Of a DNA stretch of 64,000 nucleotides, positions 9,146-18,271 are shown piece by piece. Numbering within the stretch: position 1 is the stretch's first letter; every line of letters begins with the position of its first letter. Source of the stretch: Corynebacterium sp. (lineage in GTDB: Bacteria > Actinomycetota > Actinomycetes > Mycobacteriales > Mycobacteriaceae); assembly GCF_030532715.1 (NCBI RefSeq), contig NZ_JAUNKO010000006.1:1-64000 (forward strand). The letters are read 5' to 3'. Under the pieces are notes generated by a model that saw nothing but the letters and a program-made list of their open reading frames with translations, was not told the DNA's origin and ran no database searches. Both the position numbers and the translations under genes were made by a program.

Positions 9146-9865
9146 TTGAAGAATTTACGTACTCGAGCAGCGTTGATTGCTGCAGGTGCTGTTGCTGTTG
9201 GCGCATTGTCATTCCCCGTGCTTGCGGCCGCTGTGAACACCTCGGAAACATCCACGACCACTTCCTCTCCGAGTAACGACGCCGCGGTCGACCATTGCCA
9301 CGAAAAGCGCCGCGACCCGAAACTCGACTTGCTTTCCGATGAGAGCCTCGCCCCGTTGGATGAACAAATTCGTATGAGCCGGGATCTCTATCATGCGATC
9401 GAGGATCAGTACGAGGATGCACCGGGTTTCGAACACAAAGGTAAGGACGACCCTGACAGGGGTGAGGGCGGCCCTGACAAGGGCGAGGAAGGCCCCAACA
9501 AAGATGAACGTAGTGAAGGCGACCGTGAAGGCCGTTTGACACCGGGCATCTACGCGAACGAGGATGTCCAAAATCGCTACGATGAACTGCTGAAACGAGC
9601 GCAGTCTTCCCTGGATGAGGCGTACAAGGTTGCCATCGAGGTTGAGGAATACAACATTAAGGCCATCGATCAGGCCTTGGCGTCCACGCGTGTTGCAGAG
9701 GCAAAGGAGGCGCTGCAGCATATTCGTGACCACGCAGAAGGCCACCTCGACCGATTTACCCGGGCCGCTAACGGTGAGGCCGTTACAAATGAAGGCCCCC
9801 GCAATGGTCGCGGCGAGCGTGCCAAAGAATGTGAAGATGCCCCCACTGAACAACAGAGCAGCTAG
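9146..9865 (+). CDS. secreted acidic protein of unknown function
   Basis: 239 aa. N-terminal signal peptide (basic KNLRTR, hydrophobic core, Ala-rich cleavage region near residue 28). Residues about 95-125 are a charged low-complexity stretch with degenerate DPDRGEGG/PDKGEEG/PNKDE units; residues about 135-210 are predicted long helices. No domain is recognised. Start is TTG at 9146 with AGAAGGGA about eight bases upstream; no ATG fits before the signal peptide. The stop overlaps the stop of the sensor kinase gene by 4 bp, so it is convergent with that two-component system and could be its target or partner; this is inference. Confidence 0.72.
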   Translation: MKNLRTRAALIAAGAVAVGALSFPVLAAAVNTSETSTTTSSPSNDAAVDHCHEKRRDPKLDLLSDESLAPLDEQIRMSRDLYHAIEDQYEDAPGFEHKGKDDPDRGEGGPDKGEEGPNKDERSEGDREGRLTPGIYANEDVQNRYDELLKRAQSSLDEAYKVAIEVEEYNIKAIDQALASTRVAEAKEALQHIRDHAEGHLDRFTRAANGEAVTNEGPRNGRGERAKECEDAPTEQQSS

Positions 9866-10932
9866 GTATTCCGAACGGGGAGTTCCAGGGTGAAGGTCGC
9901 ACCGTTGCCCGGGCCCTCCGATGTTGCACTGAGCTCGCCGTTCATGCCGCGCATGAGTTGACGGGCGATGGTGAGTCCCACTCCGGATCCTTCGGAGTGG
10001 GTTGTTCCGTTACTGCGATAAAAGCGTTCAAAGATACGGGGAAGTTCTTCGGACGCGATGCCAATTCCAGTGTCGTGGATGTGGATGCGCGCTACATTGC
10101 CCGCAAATTCGCCGGCAACCGTGATTGTGCCACCGGGCGGGGTGGCGCGGAGCGCGTTGCCAATGACGTTAGTGAGTACTTGAGTGACGCGATCGGGGTC
10201 GGCGACGACAGTGGGGAATGTTCCGCGTCGTTCCAGAGTGATACCGGCGTCTTCGGCTTGCACGGCGAAACGAGCGAGCAGGGTAGTGGTCAGGGGATCG
10301 AGGGGTACTGTTTCGAGGTTGATGTTGATGCGCCCCTCTTGGGCGCGGGATAGTGCGGTGAGGTCGTCGCTCAGTCTGCGAAGACGGCGCACTTCAGCGC
10401 TGATAAGGCTCAAGTGTTCTGGGTCGGCGGCCACCACACCGTCGATCATTCCCTCGACGTTGCCGTCGATAATAGTGAGGGGGGTGCGCAATTCGTGGGC
10501 TACTTCGCCGATCAGGCGCATGCGAGTGGCTTCCACTTCGGCGAGAGCCTCTCCAAGCGCATTGATGTCTTGGGCTAGGATTGCCAGCTCGGGCTCGTTC
10601 GGAACATCGACGCGGTAACCGTAATCCCCGGCTGCCATGGCGCCGGCCGCCGCGCTGACGGTTTGGAGGGGCCGGAGGAGTTGCCGGGCGAGGATAATGC
10701 CAAGGAAGGCCGCGAGGACCACACCGATTGCGGTGCCCATGAACAGCGTGTCCGTGACAGCTCCAATGAAGTGTTCCCGGACCGCGTGCACCTCGGGTTG
10801 TTCGGAGCGTCCAGGCGGAATCCGCCGGTCGAAGTCGGCGGGGGCAAAGGAGAAAACCACGCTAAAAGTGACTAACGCCCCAAATGCCACGACGACAAGG
10901 TGGGAGATAATGAGCCGCATTGAAAGTTTCAT
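9862..10932 (-). CDS. two-component sensor histidine kinase
   Basis: 356 aa. Two membrane helices (about 8-30 and 62-85) frame a short extracellular loop of about 30 residues; then HAMP, HisKA with H146 in GEVAHELRTPL, and HATPase (N-box LTNVIGNAL, G-boxes DTGIGI and GSGVGL). It belongs to the BaeS-like, small-sensor-loop kinases. The true start is ATG at 10932, overlapping the stop of the response regulator gene as ATGA; upstream in-frame codons lie inside that gene. The ligand is unknown; with so small an external loop, the membrane or a partner protein may be what it senses. Confidence 0.92.
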   Translation of the reverse strand: MKLSMRLIISHLVVVAFGALVTFSVVFSFAPADFDRRIPPGRSEQPEVHAVREHFIGAVTDTLFMGTAIGVVLAAFLGIILARQLLRPLQTVSAAAGAMAAGDYGYRVDVPNEPELAILAQDINALGEALAEVEATRMRLIGEVAHELRTPLTIIDGNVEGMIDGVVAADPEHLSLISAEVRRLRRLSDDLTALSRAQEGRININLETVPLDPLTTTLLARFAVQAEDAGITLERRGTFPTVVADPDRVTQVLTNVIGNALRATPPGGTITVAGEFAGNVARIHIHDTGIGIASEELPRIFERFYRSNGTTHSEGSGVGLTIARQLMRGMNGELSATSEGPGNGATFTLELPVRNT

Positions 10933-11612
10933 CGGGAATCGCCGCCGATGTATTTGTAGCCAACGCCACGTACGGTAGCGATGATGCGGGGGTTGGCCGC
11001 GTCGTCGCCAAGCATTTGGCGGATCGTGCGGATGTGCACATCGACTACGCGTTCGTCGCCGAAAAAGTCGAAGCCCCACACAGATTCCAGCAATTGTGCG
11101 CGGGAAAACACGCGACCGGGGGAGCCAACCAGGGCGGACAGCAGGTCGAAATCGAGGGCGCTGAGTTTGACCGGTTTGCCTTCGCAGAATACTTCGCGGC
11201 GGATCGTGTCCACGCGGACGAGTTCCGCATCGTCTCGCAGAGGAACTGGTGGTCGATTGCGACGCAGGACCGCCTTCACGCGGGCGATAACCTCGCGAGG
11301 ACTGAAGGGCTTCGTAATATAGTCGTCCGCGCCGACCCCCAGCCCCACAAGCACGTCTGTCTCATCCGCGCGAGCTGTGACCAAAATTACGTAGGCTGAC
11401 GACGCCGCGCGAATCCTCCGCAGCACTTCCAAGCCATCGACGTCCGGCAGGCCGATGTCAAGCAACACAAGCTCCGGTGAGAATTCCGTCACTTTTTCGA
11501 GCGCTTGTTCACCGGTGGCGGCTTGCTGTACTTGAAAGTTTTCTTGCTGTAGGTAGGCGATGAGCACGTCGCGGATGCCTGGCTCATCATCAACAACCAA
11601 AATGCGGTCCAT
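10929..11612 (-). CDS. OmpR-family response regulator
   Basis: 227 aa. Receiver domain with acidic pair D8/D9, phosphoacceptor D52 (LVLLDIGLPDVDG) and the conserved Lys in ITKPFSP; C-terminal winged helix (about 130-225). First gene of a two-gene operon with the kinase (4-bp overlap). There is no Shine-Dalgarno before ATG at 11612; a TTTAAT hexamer ends eight bases upstream, suggesting a leaderless transcript. Its upstream region holds the DnaA-box cluster. Confidence 0.94.
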   Translation of the reverse strand: MDRILVVDDEPGIRDVLIAYLQQENFQVQQAATGEQALEKVTEFSPELVLLDIGLPDVDGLEVLRRIRAASSAYVILVTARADETDVLVGLGVGADDYITKPFSPREVIARVKAVLRRNRPPVPLRDDAELVRVDTIRREVFCEGKPVKLSALDFDLLSALVGSPGRVFSRAQLLESVWGFDFFGDERVVDVHIRTIRQMLGDDAANPRIIATVRGVGYKYIGGDSR

Positions 11613-11690
11613 ACGAAACCATTAAACAGCACTCGTACGACGCGAGATTACATCAGATCCGCATCTGTCGGATAACACTTTGCGAACATT

Positions 11691-11856
11691 TTATCCACAG
11701 TGTTTCAGAGTTATCCACAGGCTTTGCACAAACATTCACATGCGCTGGCCAGCCTGTGGATAACTATGTGGATAGGGTGTGAAAAACAGTCTGAAACCGA
11801 CCCCCAAAAACCCGCGCTGACCTGCTGTTTTCACACCTTTATCACTGTTATCCACA
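11691..11856. other. cluster of five DnaA boxes
   Basis: Perfect TTATCCACA lies at 11691-11699, 11711-11719 and 11848-11856 on the plus strand and at 11755-11763 on the minus strand. A one-mismatch copy (CTATCCACA) lies at 11767-11775 on the minus strand. Five 9-mers of this kind in 166 bp is far above chance. There is no dnaA or dnaN beside it. Likely roles: a DnaA-titrating locus, DnaA control of the two-component operon, or an auxiliary origin element. The sites are seen; the role is inference. Confidence 0.85.
11776..11837. repeat. inverted repeat inside the DnaA-box cluster
   Basis: GGTGTGAAAAACAG (11776-11789) is complementary to CTGTTTTCACACC (11825-11837) except for one missing T, with a 35-bp loop. 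It sits between DnaA boxes four and five. No T-run follows, so it does not look like a terminator. Confidence 0.6.
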
Positions 11857-11930
11857 GTCACATGTGAAACATGTGTGAAAAACGTCCAGTTCACGCGATT
11901 TTCGTGCCCCCGGGACCCCGGAAATCACAT

Positions 11931-11983
11931 GCGGCCCCAACCACAATCCCCATTGCTGTTCGGGGTGTGTGGACTGGGGCCGC
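11931..11983 (-). terminator. probable terminator of the rpsF-ssb-rplI operon
   Basis: GCGGCCCCA (11931-11939) pairs with TGGGGCCGC (11975-11983), with further partial pairing inside. It lies about 55 bp past the rplI stop. The T-run after it on the minus strand is weak. Confidence 0.5.
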
Positions 11984-12037
11984 ACGTGTGCTGTTGTCGT
12001 TGGGCTAACCGTTGTTAGCCGCCGTCGTTACGCGTTG

Positions 12038-12490
12038 TTACGCGGCGACGACCTCAAAGTTCACCGTGGCTGCGATATTGTCATGCAGTTGAACGTTGAC
12101 TTGGTACTTGCCGGTGCTCTTCACGTGAGCTTTTGGCAACTCAATGGAACGCTTGTCCAGGGCGGGACCGCCGGCCTTCTTCACGGCTGCTGCGACGTCG
12201 TCAGCTTTGACGGAGCCAAACAGCTTGCCGCTATCGGCAGAGCGCACCGCAATGGTGACGCCTTCCAGGGCCTCGAGTTGTGCCTTTACTTCACGAGCGT
12301 GGTCAAGGTCGCGGATTTCGCGGGCTTTTTGTGCGCGCGTGATCGCCTCGATCTGCTTTTCCGCGCCGCGGGTTGCCACAATGGCGAGGCCGCGGGGAAG
12401 CAGATAGTTACGTCCATAGCCGGCCTTGACCTCGACGATGTCGCCGGGGACACCGAGATTGTCAACGGCGGCGGTGAGGATCAGCTTCAT
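12038..12490 (-). CDS. rplI: 50S ribosomal protein L9
   Basis: 150 aa, usual length. The N-terminal rRNA-binding domain has the family signature ([26 protein letters not shown]), followed by the connecting helix and a C-terminal domain. Last gene of rpsF-ssb-rplI. rpsR, which lies between ssb and rplI in many bacteria including mycobacteria, is absent here, as in other corynebacteria. Confidence 0.97.
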   Translation of the reverse strand: MKLILTAAVDNLGVPGDIVEVKAGYGRNYLLPRGLAIVATRGAEKQIEAITRAQKAREIRDLDHAREVKAQLEALEGVTIAVRSADSGKLFGSVKADDVAAAVKKAGGPALDKRSIELPKAHVKSTGKYQVNVQLHDNIAATVNFEVVAA

Positions 12491-12588
12491 GATCCCTGCC
12501 TTTCGTTGTACATACCGCGCTGCTTGGCATCCAAGTGCGCGGGGAAACTAACAGTTGATCTGGGGTGAGGAACGCGCCTCACACCGAA

Positions 12589-13164
12589 TTAGAATGGGGG
12601 TTCGTCGTTCGCAGGACCGTATCCACCAGCTGCAGGTGCAGAGTTCCACGGATCATTGTCAGCAGGCGCAGCGTTGCCGCCACCACCAAAACCGCCGAAG
12701 CCGCCTTGGTGTTGCTGCGGTGCAGGCTGCTGCTGGGCAGCCGGGGCACCGCCTTGCTGGCCGCCTTGATTGCCGCCGTAGCCACCCTGGCTGCCGCGAG
12801 ACACGCGGTTAACCTGGGCGGTGGCAAAGCTCAAGGAGGGACCAACCTCATCAACTTCGATCTCGAAGACGCTGCGGCGCTCACCCTCGCGGGTTTCAAA
12901 TGAGCGCTGCCGCAACCTGCCGTAAACGATCACGCGCGTTCCCTTAGTCAGGGTTTCTGCGACGTTTTCGGCTGCTTGCCGCCACACATTGCAGGTCAGG
13001 TACATGGCCTCGCCGTCTTCCCACTGACTTGTTTGCCGGTTGAAACGGCGTGGGGTAGAAGCGATTCGGAAGTTCGCCACAGCCGCCCCGTTGGGGGTGA
13101 AGCGAAGTTCTGGGTCAGCAACGAGGTTGCCAACAACCGTGATTTGGGTGTCTCCCTGTGCCAT
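12589..13164 (-). CDS. ssb: single-stranded DNA-binding protein
   Basis: 191 aa. OB-fold domain at residues 1 to about 115 ([25 protein letters not shown]... region), a Gly/Gln-rich disordered linker (about 118-180), and the conserved acidic tip ending in DEPPF that binds replication and repair partners. It lies between rpsF and rplI, the standard arrangement linking SSB to ribosomal protein genes. Confidence 0.97.
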   Translation of the reverse strand: MAQGDTQITVVGNLVADPELRFTPNGAAVANFRIASTPRRFNRQTSQWEDGEAMYLTCNVWRQAAENVAETLTKGTRVIVYGRLRQRSFETREGERRSVFEIEVDEVGPSLSFATAQVNRVSRGSQGGYGGNQGGQQGGAPAAQQQPAPQQHQGGFGGFGGGGNAAPADNDPWNSAPAAGGYGPANDEPPF

Positions 13165-13273
13165 GATGTGATGCTGCCTTTCTGTGCGACGTTGTTCAGC
13201 TCAAGCTTTGTGGATGCAGTGTTTTCACAAGGCAAAAGCGATACTAGTACTACTGTTGCCGCTGTGTCGCTGA

Positions 13274-13561
13274 TTAGCGGTCGCTGCGCAGCACCTTGGT
13301 GCGAAGAACGTCGTCGCTCAGGTTGAGCAGACGGTCAAGTTCGAGCACGGTGGCGGACTCGCACTTGAGATCGACGACGGCGTAAATGCCTTCGTCTTTC
13401 TTCTGAATGGGATAGCTCAGCGTGCGCTTCCCCCAGATATCAACTTTTTCCACGGTGCCGTTCTCCTTGCGGACAACGTCGAGGAACTTGTCTAGGGACG
13501 GGGCTACAGTGCGTTCATCCTGAGCGGGGTCAAGGATGATCATAATTTCGTATTGACGCAC
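13274..13561 (-). CDS. rpsF: 30S ribosomal protein S6
   Basis: 95 aa from GTG at 13561, giving the family N-terminus (M)[17 protein letters not shown] (13578-13573) lies 11 bases upstream of this GTG, but only two bases from the ATG at 13570, and it overlaps the in-frame GTG at 13573, so I prefer 13561. S6 binds 16S rRNA with S18. First gene of the rpsF-ssb-rplI operon. Confidence 0.95.
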   Translation of the reverse strand: MRQYEIMIILDPAQDERTVAPSLDKFLDVVRKENGTVEKVDIWGKRTLSYPIQKKDEGIYAVVDLKCESATVLELDRLLNLSDDVLRTKVLRSDR

Positions 13562-13669
13562 GGACCTCATCACCTCCTATGGTCTCAAAATGTTGTGTTC
13601 GGCCACGCCCCGATGGCGTGGCAGGAGGGTCGTTGCGTCAGCAACCCCTCAAAGGTACCCCACAACCGC

Positions 13670-13864
13670 TTAAGACAAAAATATTGTTGCCCAAAACACC
13701 GCGATGGTCACGGGGATCACGGTGATCAACACAATCGCCGCCACGAACAGCCCCCAAATCTGCGCCGGGCGCTTTTTGTACATGAAGCTGGCAAAGGATC
13801 CCCCGAAACACAAAAATCCTAGAAAAACGCTCGCCATCGTGATGATCATGGCCGTGTTGGACAT
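13670..13864 (-). CDS. small two-helix membrane protein
   Basis: 64 aa with two predicted membrane helices separated by a short basic loop (MYKKRPAQ). Its ATG overlaps the stop codon of the upstream GT87 gene (TAATG), which implies translational coupling and supports it as a real gene. No family name is recognised. It may assist the glycosyltransferase; that is inference from coupling only. Confidence 0.65.
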   Translation of the reverse strand: MSNTAMIITMASVFLGFLCFGGSFASFMYKKRPAQIWGLFVAAIVLITVIPVTIAVFWATIFLS

Positions 13865-15333
13865 TAGTTGCTGCTCCTAGGTGTAAACGGTCCCGCGAGC
13901 GGGTCTTGGCCCCCATGGGCTTCCAGCACTGGGTCCGCGCTCCGGTGCCACAATTGTCGCAGCACCAGTACCGTCAACGTCAGGAGTAAACCGCCGCGGA
14001 TGAGAATCACGGCGTCGAGAAGCTCGTGGTTAATGCCTTTATCTTCAAGGCCCAGCATATGCCACATCAGAATTGGCCACACAGCAGCCTCCGCGCACAT
14101 CCAGCACCACACGAGACGCCACCGCGGTATCGCCAACACCACCAGCGGCACCAACCACAGGGAGTATTGGGGGCTCCACACCTTGTTGGTCATCAGGAAC
14201 GCCACCACGATCAGCATGGCCAGCTCCGCAACGCGCGGCTGCTTCGGGCTTTTCAATCCCACATACAGCACAAGCACGCAGCAGAACACGAACAAGGCGA
14301 GACTCACGGCGTTGAGAATCGCAGAGCTGCCGGGGGCATCGAAACCCTGCCAGCCGGTGATGCGGGATACCACGGCGTACACCGTGGTGCCTTCCCAGCT
14401 GCGGCGTTGATTGAGGCGGAAAAACTCCGCCCAGCCTGCCGGCGCCAGCACTATGAGCGGCACATTCACCACCAGCCACGCAAGCGTTGCCGCGGCGAGC
14501 ATCCGCAGCCATGCCCCCAGCCTGCGGTAGCGCAGTGCTAGCGCAAGGTAGGCGCCGAGCAGGAACACCGGCCAAAGTTTAAAGGCACACCCGAGGCCGA
14601 TCCACACGCCGGCGCGCCACAGTTTGCCTCGTTTTACCGCCAGCATCGCTGCCACGGCGAGCGCAATGGAGGGGGTGTCAAAGTTCGTAAAAGCGTGCAC
14701 GGACACCAGTGGGGACGCTGCCATGAGAACGGTGTCCCACACGCGGTTCCCGGTAAGTTCGCGCACCATCACTACCGCGGCGATCCAAAAGGTGGTGAGC
14801 GCCAACGCAGTGATGATGAAGTACAGGCCGGCTTCGGGCAGAGTATGCCCCGAGGCGATGCGGTCCAGCAGCGGGTAGCTATAGCGAGTAAGTGTCGCGT
14901 TGACCCATTGGAACAGGCCCGCCAAGACGGGGTATTCCATGAAGCGCACGATGCCGTCTTCCACCCAGGAGTAGAAATAGGGGATTGCGCCCTGGTCGAG
15001 GCCTTCCGCCCCGTACAGCGGCACAATGTCGTTATAACAAGCGGAAAGGTATTGTCGGCGCCCTGACCAGTCCAGCTGCACGCCCCACTCCACGCGCTGC
15101 CCCACCATGCAATTGGCTTTAGTGAAAAACCCGGTGCCTAGGAAAAGCAGCGCGGTAATGATCAGCGAGCGTTGCGGCGTGAGCACGCGGGCGCGGCCGA
15201 CGGCAGCAAAGCGCCCCATCGGCCCGCCGAGGAATTCCACGAAACTTTGCGCAGCTGGTTCAGTGTGGCCGGGCTGCACGCGGTGGTCATCACGCTCCAA
15301 GATGGAGATCTGCGTGTTCTTGGAAGTTTTCAT
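13864..15333 (-). CDS. GT87-family polyprenyl-phosphate-dependent mannosyltransferase-like protein
   Basis: 489 aa. About ten predicted membrane helices follow a cytoplasmic N-terminus of roughly 50 residues. It resembles the DUF2029/GT87 proteins (C-type membrane glycosyltransferases such as PimE), and its position beside ponA and upstream of rpsF matches M. tuberculosis Rv0051. Such enzymes transfer mannose or arabinose from a polyprenyl phosphate to envelope glycolipids; the precise acceptor is not predictable. It lies 71 bp downstream of ponA on the same strand. Confidence 0.8.
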   Translation of the reverse strand: MKTSKNTQISILERDDHRVQPGHTEPAAQSFVEFLGGPMGRFAAVGRARVLTPQRSLIITALLFLGTGFFTKANCMVGQRVEWGVQLDWSGRRQYLSACYNDIVPLYGAEGLDQGAIPYFYSWVEDGIVRFMEYPVLAGLFQWVNATLTRYSYPLLDRIASGHTLPEAGLYFIITALALTTFWIAAVVMVRELTGNRVWDTVLMAASPLVSVHAFTNFDTPSIALAVAAMLAVKRGKLWRAGVWIGLGCAFKLWPVFLLGAYLALALRYRRLGAWLRMLAAATLAWLVVNVPLIVLAPAGWAEFFRLNQRRSWEGTTVYAVVSRITGWQGFDAPGSSAILNAVSLALFVFCCVLVLYVGLKSPKQPRVAELAMLIVVAFLMTNKVWSPQYSLWLVPLVVLAIPRWRLVWCWMCAEAAVWPILMWHMLGLEDKGINHELLDAVILIRGGLLLTLTVLVLRQLWHRSADPVLEAHGGQDPLAGPFTPRSSN

Positions 15334-15404
15334 GGAACTCCGTTAACGGCGAACACCCGGGGCGAAGCAGAACCCCGGGTGGTTGGGTGCGGGAAGGGAG
15401 GGGG

Positions 15405-17549
15405 CTATTGCTGCGGCCCGAAGATGTTCGGCACGCGGATCCCCGGGGCGATTTCAACCGGCTCCGGCGCGTCTGGGGCTTGCGGAAGCTCCGGCAGCTC
15501 TGGCATGGGCACGAGTTGGTCGCTGGTTTCGGGAACCTGATTGGCACTGGTCGCCGGCGCATTGTTGCTGTTTTGACTTTGCGTCGGGGCTACGACCTGC
15601 GGGTTCGGACTGTAGCCGAGGTCGCCGGAGGGCGCATTGAAGCTCTCATAGTCCTTGCCGGACAACGCGGTGTCCATTGTGGATTTCCAGATTTGGGCGG
15701 GCAAACCGGAACCATAAATGGAAGCTCCCCAGGCGTTGGTGAGCGGTGAGTTGTCTTCGGTGCCGACCCAGACGGCCGTCGCCAATTGCGGGGTGGCGCC
15801 AATCATCCAGGCGTCCTTATTTTGGCCCGTGTCGCCCAGCTGCGTGGTACCCGTCTTCGCGGCAGACTGACGCCCGCCCGCAAGCACGTTACCGTTGGAG
15901 TACGCGGCGATCGGCAGCATGGCGGCCATCACGTTGTTGGCAACATTGGCAGACACGCGACGCTCCCCGTCAGAATCACTGTGCTCATAAAGCACCTCGC
16001 CACCGGCGGTTTCAACCTTCTGCACAAAGTGCTCCTTGTGCCACACGCCTTCATTAGCCAGGGTCGCCAAACCAGCCGCCATGTCTGTGGGGCGCGATTG
16101 GTACTGGCCGAGAATGATGCCCTCATACGGGGCGTCCCCACCCTCGGACAATGTTTCCGGAATGCCCGGCAGCGACTTAGCCACGCCCAGCGCGTGCGCC
16201 ATGTCCGCCACATCCTGCGGGCCGTTTTCCAAATCCTGCTGCAGGCGGATAAAGCTGGTGTTGTGGCTACGCTTCAGCGCTTCCTGAATTGCACAGGTGC
16301 CACAGCCCACGCCCTCAACATTGGTCACAGTAATGTTGCCGGTTTGCACAGGTGCGGAACTATACAGCTTGGACAGCGGAATGCCCTGCTGGAGTGCCGC
16401 CGCCAAACCGAACACCTTAAATGTGGAGCCGGTCTGCAAGGCCGCGTTCGCGAAATCCCAACCGTTGGCGTCCTCGCCGCCATAATAGGCGCGCACCGCA
16501 CCACTATTCGGTTCGATGGCCACGACCGCAGAGCGCAGCTTATCCGGCTCGCCCTGCAAGATGCTGTGCACCGCATCTACCGCGCCTTCCTGCGCGGTCG
16601 CATCGATGGTGGTGATCACCCGAAGGCCTCGGGTTTGCACGTCCGTCTCCGAGATTCCTAGAGATGCGAGTTCCGAGATCACCTGGTTTTTGATCAACCC
16701 GTTCGGGCCGGCCGCTTCGGTGTAAGCGCTGTTTTGTGCAGGGTCAACAACTTCGGGGAACACCTGTTCATTACGTTCCTGTTGCGTGATGGCGCCGGTT
16801 TGCACCATGCCGTCCAGAACGTAGTTCCAGCGCTCCTCGGCGTCCTCGCGGTTCATCCACGGATCCAATTGACTTGGCCGCTGAATTGCGCCCGCCAAGA
16901 AAGCGGCTTCCGAGACGGTAATTTCGCCGAGCGGCTTTCCGTAATAAGCTTGCGCCGCCGCAGAAACACCATATGAATTGCGCCCAAAGTAAATGGTGTT
17001 TAGATACGCCGCGAGGACCTCGTCTTTGGACCACTCATTGGCCATCTTGGACGAATAGACAAGCTCCTTAAACTTGCGCATCATCGTGCGGTCATTACCA
17101 ACAACAGCGTTTTTCACATACTGCTGCGTAATGGTTGAACCGCCGCCAGCACTGTCATTACCGGTGAGCTGGCCGACCACGGCGCGGCCGAAACCAGAGA
17201 TAGAAAAGCCGGCATTGCTATAGAATTCACGGTCCTCAGCGGCGAGCACCGCGTCTCGAAGATGCTTCGGAATGTCGTTAAACTCCACCTGCTGGCGGTT
17301 ACCCTCTGGGGGTACCACACGAGCTAACTCGGTGCTCCCGTCCGAGGCGTAAATATACGAAATCTGCTTATTTACCAGCTCATCGGGCTTGGGCACTTTC
17401 GCCGTCACATAAGCGACCATAAACGCGACGACGGGGCCCAAGATGGCCACCAACGTCACTACCAGGAACGAAATACCAATATTTCGGCCGAGGCGGGACT
17501 TTTTCGCCTGCGTCCTGGTCCTTCTCTTTTGCTGTTTTTGTTCGTTCAC
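15405..17549 (-). CDS. ponA: class A penicillin-binding protein (transglycosylase/transpeptidase)
   Basis: 714 aa. Short basic cytoplasmic tail, one membrane helix (about 22-48), GT51 transglycosylase domain with catalytic Glu in AAEDREF (E105) and the GGGSTITQQ motif, then a transpeptidase domain with SxxK (S375-TFK), SxN (S428-HN) and KTG (K565). It ends in a Pro/Gln/Asn-rich tail of about 70 residues, without a PASTA repeat. It polymerises and cross-links peptidoglycan. Start is GTG at 17549. Downstream are the GT87 gene and the rpsF operon, as in mycobacteria (ponA1). Confidence 0.95.
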   Translation of the reverse strand: MNEQKQQKRRTRTQAKKSRLGRNIGISFLVVTLVAILGPVVAFMVAYVTAKVPKPDELVNKQISYIYASDGSTELARVVPPEGNRQQVEFNDIPKHLRDAVLAAEDREFYSNAGFSISGFGRAVVGQLTGNDSAGGGSTITQQYVKNAVVGNDRTMMRKFKELVYSSKMANEWSKDEVLAAYLNTIYFGRNSYGVSAAAQAYYGKPLGEITVSEAAFLAGAIQRPSQLDPWMNREDAEERWNYVLDGMVQTGAITQQERNEQVFPEVVDPAQNSAYTEAAGPNGLIKNQVISELASLGISETDVQTRGLRVITTIDATAQEGAVDAVHSILQGEPDKLRSAVVAIEPNSGAVRAYYGGEDANGWDFANAALQTGSTFKVFGLAAALQQGIPLSKLYSSAPVQTGNITVTNVEGVGCGTCAIQEALKRSHNTSFIRLQQDLENGPQDVADMAHALGVAKSLPGIPETLSEGGDAPYEGIILGQYQSRPTDMAAGLATLANEGVWHKEHFVQKVETAGGEVLYEHSDSDGERRVSANVANNVMAAMLPIAAYSNGNVLAGGRQSAAKTGTTQLGDTGQNKDAWMIGATPQLATAVWVGTEDNSPLTNAWGASIYGSGLPAQIWKSTMDTALSGKDYESFNAPSGDLGYSPNPQVVAPTQSQNSNNAPATSANQVPETSDQLVPMPELPELPQAPDAPEPVEIAPGIRVPNIFGPQQ

Positions 17550-17618
17550 CTAGGGTTCCACTCCATTGTTTGCTTCTGTTTGCCCGCATGTCCCTTCCAG
17601 TGGAACACACTCACGGTT

Positions 17619-17981
17619 TCATGCTGCCGAGGCCATTGTGGCTCGAACGAGATGATTCCATCTACATTCCGGACAGACTTCCACGGTATGCACTGTGATG
17701 TCGTGCCCAGCCTCTGTAAATGCAGCAATCTCCTCTTCGCTCCGGGCAGTACCTGATGCTTTCCCAAGGGTATCCGCAAATACCCACAGCACCACCCGCA
17801 GTTCGTCAGCAGCACAGACAGGACAAGCGTGGCCCGCTGGGCGACCGTGAAAGCGGGCTGCCGTAACCAATAGGAAACTCGCATCACATACAGCGTCCTT
17901 TGGTACCGCACCCGAACGCCATTGCTCCAGCAGGCGACGCCGCGCCCACTGATGACTTACTTCGTTACGATATACGACCAC
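17619..17981 (-). CDS. DUF5318 family protein
   Basis: 120 aa. Matches the small actinobacterial DUF5318 proteins found directly upstream of ponA1 (M. tuberculosis Rv0049). Two CxxC pairs, CPVC (about 53-56) and CPEC (about 103-106), suggest a zinc ribbon-like site. No signal peptide or membrane segment. Codirectional with ponA with a 69-bp gap. Function unknown; the conserved partnership suggests an envelope-linked role. Confidence 0.82.
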   Translation of the reverse strand: MVVYRNEVSHQWARRRLLEQWRSGAVPKDAVCDASFLLVTAARFHGRPAGHACPVCAADELRVVLWVFADTLGKASGTARSEEEIAAFTEAGHDITVHTVEVCPECRWNHLVRATMASAA

Positions 17982-18271
17982 CCCGCCAGTCTAACGCCCA
18001 AAGCAAGCATCTCTACTGATTCTTTTGGTGTCTGCACACCCTTGTGTGCGGGAACGGACACCTTTGTGTTGGCGACACCCCAGAACACACTTCTCCGCAC
18101 CAGCGACACGTTCGCTATTGTATTTGAAGCACATCGGCTGCAGCTGGAAAATTTTTTGGTCTCGCAAAATTGCAAGCTTGTAGCCATGACCTCGACTTTT
18201 TCTCAACACAAAGTTCGGAAAAGCATTGAGTTTAACGTAATTGTTGCGCGCTAAGGAGTACTATATAAGCC

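Larger units (their letters stand above)
11613..12037. other. non-coding region with DnaA-box cluster and rplI terminator
   Basis: 425 bp without genes. From the response regulator side it holds the regulator's promoter, five DnaA boxes between 11691 and 11856, a large inverted repeat (11776-11789 with 11825-11837) and the GC-rich hairpin that ends the rpsF-ssb-rplI operon. See the separate entries. Confidence 0.85.

Noticed and set aside
11691..11856. The DnaA-box cluster as the main replication origin
   Set aside because: No dnaA, dnaN, rpmH or AT-rich unwinding element is adjacent, which are expected at a corynebacterial oriC.
11857..11880. CATGTGAAACATGTG repeat beside the fifth DnaA box, considered as a parS variant
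   Set aside because: The core lacks CACGTG symmetry and several consensus bases; not a ParB site.
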